This document shows, piece after piece, positions 50,410-59,950 of a stretch of DNA of 64,000 nt; position 1 is the stretch's first letter; every line of letters starts with the position of its first letter. Source of the stretch: Astrothelium macrocarpum (taxonomy: Eukaryota; Ascomycota; Dothideomycetes; Trypetheliales; Trypetheliaceae); contig JAGEMR010000036.1 in assembly GCA_021030915.1 (NCBI GenBank), forward strand, positions 124,001-188,000, written 5' to 3'. The translations under genes were made by a program, and so were the position numbers. The notes under the pieces are model-generated. The model searched no databases. It was not told the DNA's origin and saw nothing but the letters and a program-made list of their open reading frames with translations.

Positions 50410-51255
50410 CTATCCAGTGTACACAGGGGGTCCAGGAATAGTGTATGTCGTGACATCGGCATTCGCGTTTGAGTAGACGTCAATGTTGATCTCGGGGTCG
50501 CTCATGCTATAAACGCCGGGAATAGCGGCGAGGTAAGAACTTGCTGGAACACCAGTACCCGATCCTATATGATGTAAGATAAGATCATTTATTAGTGGAA
50601 AAGATAAAGTTCATTATACCCGTAACTGTTAACGTAGCGCATTCAGGATACCTGGAGGAGCATACCATTAGTCACATTGTTCAACAAGAATTTTTTATTG
50701 ATTATCGGAACCTTACCATTGAGGTGCATTGGCGGTGTGGAGGGCGATCGTTTCATGTCGGATGAGATAGTTGCCAGGCGCAAGATTTGCTGGAATGGTC
50801 GATGTCCACGTGCTGTTGTTGTTGACCATCTCACCAGAACCCCACAGACCCGTTGGGAGCGTGCCAGAGATTAGACCTGCCTGGTCAATCTTAAACCAGA
50901 CCGTACCATTTCCGGAGAAGTTGGCGCATTCACCGTTGCAGTTGGCCATCCACACGACCATTGGGCCAATGGTATGCGGCCATGGGTTGTTCCAGTATGC
51001 GATGACCTTACTACCAGCAGGAACGGTGGCAATCTCATTAGCAACAGCACCGTCGAGATTGCAAGTCATGCCGTAGGAGGTTGGGTCTTGGATGGGGTTG
51101 TAGCTATCCCACTCGCGTTGGATGGTTTTTTGGCCAACTGGCGTATTGTAAGGAACAAAGCCATTGTAGACTTCTCCGTCGAGGTTGTAGGTCAAGACAC
51201 CACCGTGAGCGAGAGCAGTTGCAGCCGATGCCACCAGGGAAAGTAAGTACTTCAT
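50410..51255 (-). CDS. Secreted AA9 lytic polysaccharide monooxygenase
   Basis: Three exons, 50717-51255, 50620-50651 and 50410-50564, giving 241 residues. A 16-residue signal peptide (MKYLLSLVASAATALA) exposes H17 as the N-terminal residue, which with H94 (in NNPWPHTIGPMVVWM) forms the copper histidine brace. The later NYLIRHETIALH block and the axial Tyr region (INIDVYSNA) complete the AA9 pattern. The enzyme oxidatively cleaves cellulose or hemicellulose outside the cell. There is no carbohydrate-binding module or GPI signal, so it is a single-domain form. Sequons NFS, NGT and NNST allow N-glycosylation. The middle exon is only 32 nt. Confidence 0.95.
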
Positions 51256-51360
51256 ATTGACAGAAGATAAAAACTAGAAGAGAAGAACAACTTGATTTGA
51301 ACGAGGGAGTGATCGATGCGTTGTCTTGGCACACTGGGTAAGTCCCGACAGGTGCGAAGT

Positions 51361-51367
51361 CTTTATA
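51361..51367 (-). promoter_or_regulatory. TATA box of the AA9 gene
   Basis: TATAAAG on the minus strand about 106 bp upstream of the start codon, the usual fungal distance. A CCACCAATTA motif (CCAAT type) lies a little further upstream near 51400. Confidence 0.5.
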
Positions 51368-53330
51368 TTCATAAGAATTAAGCCTGGAATTTGCCTAATT
51401 GGTGGAAGGGCATGCAGTCTACTATATGTTCACGCGCCGCGACATAATATATAACGCAAGCTTTTTCCATGGTCACAACAGAAAAGACAGTGCCTCAGTC
51501 AATGAGATGTGACCAAAAGATGCAAGCATAGGGATTGGGCAAGGAATGGATGGAAAGAACTAGACTATTCAGGCAAGGTCAATCATACAAATGCTATAAA
51601 GCAATAACGAAAGACCATGTCAGAAAGTAAGCGTGAGAGTGGCAGAGTTCGTCCATGTGACTGATTTCAAATGAAACATGGTGTTACAATTCGCCAGCAC
51701 TCTTGGATAATCTGAATAAATGAAAAATGTATGGGTATCGCCAAGGCGGCAAATTCAGGACGTAATCAGGCTGTTAGCCAAAATCCGCAGATTTGCCTGA
51801 ATCCACAAAGGTCGATACAACCCTGGAAATTTCGGAATGTCCATCCTGATATTCTCAGTTCTCTTCGAAGTTACTGGTGTGGATTCCAGGAAATGGAGGT
51901 GGGTATGCCAGGTGTATCTAAGTTTCGTGGGAAGAATAAGGTGCTGCATCCCCGCAAATTAAGGGGAGGTTACTGCCGGGACCTAAAGGGTTGCCCCTGA
52001 GCTCGTGATTATTAACACTATGGCGAGTATCTTCTGATAAGCGAAAGTAGGACAGTCGTCTCTGAAATCGACATTAGAAATCGATGTTTCTTCTCTAGAA
52101 ACGCACGAAAAATGGAGTAAAGGTTGCTGATCAAGGCCGCTGGGGTGATTGAGATGCCTGACGGACGTGCGAACTAACTGAAAGAAGCACTAGTAATATT
52201 TCGGTGAGTGCACGGACGCCATAGCCTCCCGATTTCGGCTTTGCTAGTGGTACATAAAAGATGCAAGAAATTTTAGCTTCAATCCCCCCAAGGTAGCCGG
52301 CATCTTTTTGTATATTTCTTTGTTCTCATGCTTAGATTCGAGGGTGATCTGCGTTCTTATCATCAGCGAATTTTCTACCGCTTACATGCCAGTTTCAGAT
52401 GCCGCGATATTGCGGAATGGAAAACTAAGGTACCTAAGCACAGCCCAGAGATGCAATAGCACGGACCATGAGGCCAAATCATTAGTCAACAGAACATCTT
52501 CCGCCCCATCTCCGCAGTCCATAGTACACCATTAGCCTTCGGACGATCAGAGTCGATATAATCAAATCATTATTTGTTGAAGAAATTTGCTTTTGATACC
52601 TCGGCAAGATCCTTATCGGAAAGAAGATTTGAACAAGGGCCAGAGAGCTTAATGTTTGATCTCATCTCGCACAAAATCATTGACTCAAAGCTTCACTAAC
52701 CAATACATCTATTCAGTCATCGACAAATCCGAAAGCCACCTCGCGAGGCTGGATATGAGAACAGATATAGCGTGATATTGTTGCTGCTCGTTTGATATGC
52801 TCTTTGATCGAATTGGTCAGCAGCATACCCACCGATGAATTGGCGATGCGTACGCTGAGGTATTAGCTGATAACTTGACTCCAGCTGGACTCGTATGACC
52901 CGTCTGTGGCCGTGCATTCGAACACATCAAGCTTCAGATACGGCAGGTATTCACGAGACAAAGATAGGTCGCCTGCTGAGCAAAATAATACAGGTAATCA
53001 AGTAGCGGGACAGATTCGCGCTATATATCCTAGGATAATTTAGGTTAGCTCGGCTACCAAAAGAAATATGAAGCTGAGGTGAAGCTGGAGTGGAGACTGT
53101 TAAGCACGGCACAATGCCTCATTGTTGGTGGCGACTATGCGGGCTCTCATACGTCGTATTGGTCGCCTGTGAAGCTAAAAAAGGTAATCAGTGAGCGACA
53201 TGAAGACCTTGATACTTATATGTGCATTTCTGGCTATGATCAATTAGGCGCACGTCTGTCATTTATCATTTCTTTGAGTCAATAGGAAGACATTCTCTCG
53301 TTTCTTGAGCACGTCCTTTAAAGCCTCATA
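51368..53330. other. Intergenic, no supported gene
   Basis: Short frames only, none over 90 codons and none resembling a family. It carries the upstream regions of two divergent secreted-protein genes. Confidence 0.4.
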
Positions 53331-56230
53331 ATGCTGCTATCCGATCTGTTCCTAGTTACTTTCTTGATCACCATTGGCTGTGCTAATGCAACCTTCTCCC
53401 AACAATGTATGTGGAAAGTCGGTTCCATAACCCACTGCCAAATAGCACCATTTCCTTATACCTTGGACATGCTAATATCTTTCACGCTAGCTCCGATAGC
53501 ATCAAATAATAAAACGGAGGATACTACTGCAAATTCTGTTGGAACTCCGAATGTGACGACGTCATCATCTAGTCCTTCGACCATCTGTTGCGAGGTTGTT
53601 GCAAGTCTAGTAGCGTTGAACCAGTACGTATTTCGTTAACACTTATTACTCCTTTCAAGACCACGGGGCTAACCTTTTGCCCAGGTGGTGGACGTCCAGC
53701 TATGAAGTCATTATTGCTACAGTTGTCACCAAGTGAGCTTCTTGGCTCCCTTTTTGACCTGAGAGCCACCTCCTAATGAACTGTAGCTATATCCAGTATG
53801 ATAATACCATCGTGCGAGGCAATGTATCGACCGCGTACAACCACAGTGCAACGAGAATCACATTGGGCGAACCAGTGTTCTCAGCATATACAGACCTGTA
53901 CGGCTTGTTTGTTGATCAAGCAGGTGGATGTGAAGCGTGTCTTCCGACACTTCCAGGTGTCCCGACTGATCTGGCTAGTGATAGTGCTGCTCAAGGTTAT
54001 GATGGGACCTCTATTCTGAGGGGTACCGAAGTTGTGATTGATGAAAGCGTTACAATGCAAGTAGAATGGTTGAACGCCTGCAAAGACTTTACTCATGGCT
54101 TGCAGAACTTCGCCCACTCCATTTTGGTACTTTAATTCGGCGGGTATATTCTATGGAACACCGTCTCAAGCCAGCTCCGGTGGTTCTTGGGACTGCTCTT
54201 ATCCCGATACTCCGCTCTTTGATGCTAATGACCAGTTCACTTGGAACAACCCTATCTTATATACGAATGCTACTGCGAGCGCCATGTCAACCCTCCTGAA
54301 TGTAAGTTCTGGAAGTATCGAAATACATGACGAATGTGGCCGATGCTAATAGGACGCTAAATAGATCCCGCAAAGCCTGATCAGTTATATGGCATTGCTT
54401 CCATCAGTCACTCAACAATGCCCTTCCGTAGCCAGCTGTGCTGCAGGCCCAGGAATGGGCGAACCAACAGTTCACATCCCTGTGAATGAGCTCACTGATA
54501 CACAAAGCGCTACAATTACAGTTTATGGTAGTGCTCCCGGAATTACTAGCCCATCCTTACCACTCGTAACTCCCGCACCGATGCCAACGCCCACCAACCA
54601 GCCGTCGCCAATGCCGTCCCCTGAAAGAGGGAGCCCATCAACATCCCAGAGCTCATCGACTTCCGGGAGTTCGTCAAATTTCGAGAGCCCGTCGACTTCC
54701 GAGAGCACATCAACGTCGGAAAGCTTTGTCAACCCAATTGACTCTTCGATTTATATCACTTCTCTTAGTATGGGACAGCTTGGGGCCTCGAGCTCGCCTC
54801 GTGGGGACAATGGGCTATCACAGAATGACAGCCCCGGTGGGTCCGGCAGTACCTCAAGCAGTACCATCGATCATTCGAAGTTGGAAAACAGTGAGCCAAG
54901 TGGCCCCGGGAATGGCAACACCGAAATCTCGGTATTTGGCGGCTCTGGTGGCAGTGGTAGCACCGATAGTGGTAACAAGAAACCTTCAAGTCTAGAAACT
55001 CAAGCATCAGAATCCAGGAGCGCCGATGCGTCACAATCTGGTCACGCAGGATCTAGCAGCAATGATGGATCTAAACAGGGACAATCCAACAATCCTGGGC
55101 AAATGCAAAGCATTGCGTCTATGATCTCGAACATTGCTACACAAAGTCTCGAGCCGCCTCGAGGATCTACAGTATCCACTCAACAGCACACCAGCTTTAA
55201 GTTAACAGCTGATTTGGGACACAGCACGGAAATTGGCTCATCGAACCTTATGGGCTCTGATCATATTGGAAGCACTGGATATTCCGGAGTAGATGTTGAT
55301 TCAAGCCCAGCCTCTGTTACTACAGTAGCAAGACCTGGCCTCGGTTCAAGTACGTTCCACCCCGGCATTATTTCCAGTGCAGCAGAAAATGAAGGGAGTA
55401 ACCCAAGTGTTACTAAAGTGAACCTTCCAGTTGGGGATGGCTCAGATATTACCGATGTCATTGATTCCTCTGGTGCTATCGTGCTTCCAGGTTCTCTCAC
55501 TCTTAGTCCAGGGCGAATTATGACATATAGTGGTGCCCTAATCTCTGTCCATGGTCTTCAGAATGGCGAGTCCTCGAATGCAGTGATTGTTAGTAGCGGA
55601 TCATGGATACACACACTCTTTATTACAAATGCCGGAACAGGACACCTTGCATCCCAATCCATCACCCTTGGTGGACAAGTCCTACCCATTTCTTTCGACG
55701 TCTCTCGTGCCGGAATAATCCTTCCCAACAGTCATATTATCCTACCTGGCCAATCTACTACAATCAATGGCGTTCCAGTCCATCTACCGTTAAATGGAAA
55801 CTATATCGTTGAAGGCTCATCAACCGTTCCTCTCACAACGTCAATGGAAGAACACTTAATTTTACCTAGTTCTATTTCACACGATTCAAGTAAAGACGGT
55901 ATTACCTTGTCCAATGGTCACACTCTTTATCCGGGTCAGAGGACAATTATTTCGGGTACTACTATCTCATTAGACGCCGAGCAAACTCTGGTGAATAGCA
56001 ACGGCAAAACAGAGACACTGCCTTCAAGTGTTTCAACGACTGGGATTGGCAATTATATTGCAAGTGGTGTTAGCATAAGCAGCGCAAATGCAGTTAGCCC
56101 TACGGCCTCAAGTGGAAGCTCGATTAGTACGGCTCAAGCGGCCGGATCGGGGTCGGAAAGTATTCTCAACCGAAACCAGGGCCTATGGATCCCGATTACA
56201 ATATTCATCATTGTAATCTTGAGATACTGA
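53331..56230 (+). CDS. Ser-rich secreted protein, probable GPI/wall protein
   Basis: Exons 53331-53623, 53685-53732, 53787 to about 54065, about 54085-54301 and 54365-56230. It starts with a signal peptide (LFLVTFLITIGCANA). Residues about 100-270 form a conserved-looking ectodomain (LGEPVFSAYTDLYGLF, PTPFWYFNSAGIFYGTPSQA, FTWNNPILYTNATASA) with sequons and Cys. The last exon is Ser/Thr/Gly/Pro-rich (SPSTSQSSSTSGSSS and similar) and has three LxPGxxxTxxG-type modules near 55480-55530, 55710-55790 and 55900-55970. The end is a hydrophobic tail (GLWIPITIFIIVILRY) that suggests GPI or membrane anchoring. The junction between exons 3 and 4 is unresolved: the frame shifts near 54060-54100 and no clean intron restores it. 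Total length is about 900 residues. Function unknown; adhesion or wall structure is an inference. Confidence 0.7.
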
Positions 56231-56802
56231 GACTATCGCTATGCACATAGGGAATTTTTTACAATAATAACCATCCTGAGTTTCGAAGCCATTTCTCAAA
56301 CACTATGAGAACGTCTCTGTTTACTCGAAAAAATATTGGAGGTCTCCATTGCATGTTACTAGCGAAATAAAACTCCGGATGTCCATAAGTTTTCGTATTG
56401 CAACCTCTGGTAACAAGCATGGAGATGCGAGGATTCTACTATCAATTCTTATTTCTGGCATCCCTTTCGGTTGAATCACAATGCCAATCACCCGATTAAA
56501 CATGTTCACTCTGGAACTCGTGAAATGATAGAAAGCGATGAGATTTACTAACAGGATCTAGATATAAACAACCGATCGTTAGAGTTACTCGTTGGCTCTG
56601 GGATCTGGGTTCCTACACATGGGCATACGATCCGTATGGAAAAGTAACAAACCCTGACTCGGAAATCTGAACCGGTCATTGTACCGTGTGCCGATGCTCT
56701 CATTTTTCAAAACTTGAAAAGCCTGGCCCATAACACACTAGCAGGAGCGATCTTTCCATTCATTCAGCAGATCTTTAGTGTCCCTGATTCCTGGTGCTGA
56801 TC
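56231..56802. other. Convergent 3' flanks, no gene
   Basis: 572 bp between the Ser-rich protein stop and the UstYa-like gene stop. Only one 62-codon frame, with no family resemblance. Confidence 0.45.
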
Positions 56803-57782
56803 CTAGTCATCATGGTGTTCCCTAATATAAGAGAAACCTCCTGGCCGAAGCGCTCGTTTGCTAGCCCAATTGTCTAGAGAGTCCCATCTGACACATTTCT
56901 TGGGTGTGAGAGACTTTACATGAGGACTTGGCACTCCATCTTCGCCCCAACTGAAGGGGTACAAGTCAGTGTCAGGGCGGCACATGAGGGATTGACGGAT
57001 CATATCAAAGCAGTGATCTGAGCAGCCGATATTGTCAGTTTAGGTTACTAGCCAAGAATAGTCAAATGGAAAGCAGACCGGAGTGTTCTTTACCAAACGC
57101 CTCTGGCGACGCGGTGCCTCCGTTTTTTTTCTCGTAATGATCCCAATGTATCAGCTTGCGGAGGTTATTTATACAATGGAGCTCGTGCCAGATTCCCATA
57201 GCTCCGGCATAGCCTCCACCTGTAACTCGAGCCCGATTGACTGTGGTCTCGTTGATGAGTGCCATCTCCTCTGTTGAGATTCGGACATTTAGACCTACAT
57301 GACAATTAGCAGAAGCTTGGGTTAGATAAGACACGATACCCACCGTATAATAAATCCTCCCAAGCATTATCCAAAGCATCGCCTGGTGGTAAATTCCATG
57401 GATGCTGAGCAGCATCCCACTCGAGTCTGTCTTCGAATTCTACATGGAGATCGGGTAGAGCTTCTTCCTGTTAGCAGCTTGCCTACCTCATAATAACGCG
57501 CAACATACCAGGATATTCATGCTTGATCCAGCTGTGCTCGCTTTCTCGAGCGCAAGAATTTGTGAGACTGATGGTGGAGATGACTGCGTTGTAAAGTAGA
57601 AGAAGGGATGCGATCAAGATGATAGAGTTCCTGCCGAGCCAGGAGAGGAAAGGTCGCCGGCGTTTCTGGAGGGGCATGCTGAACCCAACACCTTCATCAC
57701 TACACTCGGTGCCATTGCCAAACAAACGCTCTTGAGAATCTTCGCTGTACTTCTCCATTTTGTTGATCAAAGAGAATCTCAT
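56803..57782 (-). CDS. UstYa-like (DUF3328) oxidase, RiPP-type tailoring enzyme
   Basis: Four exons: 57509-57782, 57344-57460, 57079-57294 and 56803-57017, giving 273 residues. It has a short cytosolic N-terminus, one membrane helix (about 52-73, IILIASLLLLYNAVISTISL), then a lumenal domain with both family motifs: H167-E-L-H170-C171 and H201-S-D-H204-C205, the latter followed by FDMIRQSLMC. In ustiloxin, cyclochlorotine and related pathways, UstYa-like proteins carry out oxidative cyclisation, hydroxylation or chlorination of peptides; the paired HxxHC motifs are thought to bind the metal. It is transcribed divergently from the repeat precursor at 59516, which makes that peptide the probable substrate. 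Two splice sites are not ideal (acceptor GAAGAAG at exon 2, donor GTCTGC after exon 3), but the phases agree. Confidence 0.92.
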
Positions 57783-59515
57783 AGAGAAGAGAAGGTACTG
57801 GCGAAGTTGAAAGGGTGAATTAGCGACGAAGGACAGACTGGCCTACGGTGAGAGGACTGATTGGCATATATTGATAGCCTTCCTACAACGGATATTGTTG
57901 CCGTTGGCTATGTGAGGAGAAGGCGGTAAAAGAGCTACTGTAAAGCTGCGAGAATCTTATCCATTGAGAGTTAACATGCTTCTTTCCTCTCATCTTCTTA
58001 CGGGTCTCCTCCCTTCCACTTATTTGTCTTACACGGTCACACGCAGAAGTGATTGACACCCTGACTTACTAACGAAGTAATTCATGCGGAGCCAACATGC
58101 GGTGAGGTCTATTTCTCGTATTTCGAAGCCCCCCTCACTTGTCTTTCCTTTCTCTAAAGGCACTAGTAATGATCTTATCCATCACATGCATGAGTACCTC
58201 AGTGCAAGCCCCTCGAGAATTAAATCGATGCAACGTCAATACTGCATTTGTTGACTGCCGACGGCCAATGCAGATTCTATTGGAACTGCAGACGGGAGCC
58301 TGTAATACACTAAGGGTGGTGTTGACGATCTGGAAAGTTTTCGTCAGTGGGAAACAGCTCGAAAAAAGCAAAGTTCCACCTCGCACTCAATCGTATCAGC
58401 CTTCGACCAATCATCACTTTCTTTGTTTAGTGTTCATTTATGCTTTCAGACCCCTTTAATTCGGAGCCGCTCAGACTTCATCAGCACTAGCCAAAACAGC
58501 GGGGGTTTAATGCGGCCTATTTTGGACTTGTTCTACTTTGACGGGGGATTTTTGCAGGTACGTTGGCCGATCAGTTCCTCGTGAATCTAAGGTAATCGCT
58601 GAGCATGGCCTTCTCAGCAAGGTTTTAACTGACTATGTTCAATTTCGGCTACATTTAGGCCCTATTCAAGTCAAGCAAACAAGCGGTGAGAGATGTATTC
58701 GAAATGACCATAACAACCATTCAGACGCAACTAACAGATGGCGTCGAAGATCACGAACAGAATAAAACTTTGAGGAATTCGGGGAAATCGAGGGCCGCTT
58801 ATACGGGACATGACCAACCAAGCGATTATTGATCTACTCTTTCACGACAAGCCGTTGACAGATCATATCGAAATAAGAGAATGCTTTCTGGTAAATTACA
58901 ACCTGTAGGGCGCAAAGATATGCCGGTGAACGATCACCCTACCTGGGATGACCGGAAGGCAGAATGATTTCGAATGTTGGCTTGTACAAGATAAGATTCC
59001 TTCTGTCTTAACTTGCAAACAGTCGAATCCTTGTCGGATTGTAACCCTCTTGCTGCAAGAAAGTATCACACAAGTAAGCTCTAAAGCATATCACGGTCGA
59101 GTCACTTTCCTTACAGAGCAAGTTGAAACGTCAATCTGTATGCGGGAATCTTCAATCCTCTTGCAACCTTGCTCCAAGCGGGTCCAAAGCATGGATATCG
59201 CAAAGTCAAACCAAATCACGCAAATGAACCGCAGTCTTACCGCAGATTAGTGTTGGCATAGTCTTAATGCACGTTCTGTCTTGCGCAGCGATTGTCAATA
59301 TTACTTGATTAGTTCATGGGCCTCCCCTCATATTTGCAGAAACCCTTGGCGGATTAGTTCGACTTACCGCTTGCTTTCGATATAAAGACTTTCAGATGAC
59401 TACGTTGTGATCCCGTATCTTTCGTCCTGATTTCAATCTTTCTGTTTTATTCACGAGAAAATATACCATTAAAAACTTACTTTTTTGATAGCACGTTCAC
59501 CTCCAACGCGTCAAA
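57783..59515. promoter_or_regulatory. Divergent intergenic region of the UstYa-like/precursor pair
   Basis: 1.73 kb between two divergent start codons, with no supported gene (frames at 58139-58459 and 58948-59250 look random). It should hold the promoters of both genes and any shared cluster-specific operator; I found no clear CCG/CGG palindrome here. Confidence 0.45.
59381..59387 (+). promoter_or_regulatory. TATA box of the peptide precursor gene
   Basis: TATAAAG lies 135 bp upstream of the precursor ATG, followed by a T/C-rich leader with a stretch of TTTTTT near 59482. Position and sequence fit a strong fungal core promoter. Confidence 0.5.
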
Positions 59516-59950
59516 ATGCTTTTCCGAGCATTCCTCCTTGCCTCCTTGGCCTCGAGTGGTCTAGCTCTTCCTTATGGTATTATCTCCAGTTTTTTTTTAG
59601 AGCTTATAAAGGCCTCTTCAGTTGCTAACGACTAGACAGTCCAACGTCGTGCAGGCAATGATCTCAATATCTTGGACGCTCCAATTGTGGATGAGAACAA
59701 AATAAAACGCAGCGGCAATGATCTCAACATCTTGGATGCTCCAATTGTGGATGAGACCAAACTTAGACGCCGTGGAGGCAGTGATCTCAATATCTTGGAT
59801 GCCCCGATTGTGGATGAGAACAAACTTAGACGCCGTGGGGGCAGTGATCTCAATATCTTGGATGCCCCGATTGTGGATGAAAACAAACACAGGCGCCGCG
59901 CAGGCAACGACTTGAACATCCTGGATGCTCCCATCGTTGATGAGAACTAA
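59516..59950 (+). CDS. Secreted Kex2-processed repeat peptide precursor (dikaritin/KEP type)
   Basis: Two exons, 59516-59576 and 59640-59950, give 123 residues. The intron is GTATTA..TAGACAG with a GCTAACGAC branch site. Residues 1-18 (MLFRAFLLASLASSGLAL) are a signal peptide. After VQRR come five repeats of 16-21 residues, at 25-44, 45-65, 66-86, 87-107 and 108-123. Each contains the invariant DLNILDAPIVDE; the first four end in KxKR or KxRRR, and the leader ends in QRR, all Kex2 sites. The last copy ends at the stop without a basic tail. This is the layout of fungal ribosomal peptide precursors (ustiloxin, phomopsin and relatives): Golgi Kex2 releases multiple copies, then UstYa-like enzymes modify them. 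The divergent neighbour encodes such an enzyme. The core has no aromatic residue and no Cys. An unmodified signalling peptide or a repellent-like surface protein remain alternatives. Confidence 0.92.
59655..59947 (+). repeat. Five-copy coding tandem repeat (60-63 bp)
   Basis: The precursor repeats are also visible in DNA as units of 60, 63, 63, 63 and 48 bp. Units three and four are nearly identical over their first 45 bases, including synonymous positions, whereas unit five differs at many third positions, so unit duplication in the middle of the array is recent relative to its end. Confidence 0.85.
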
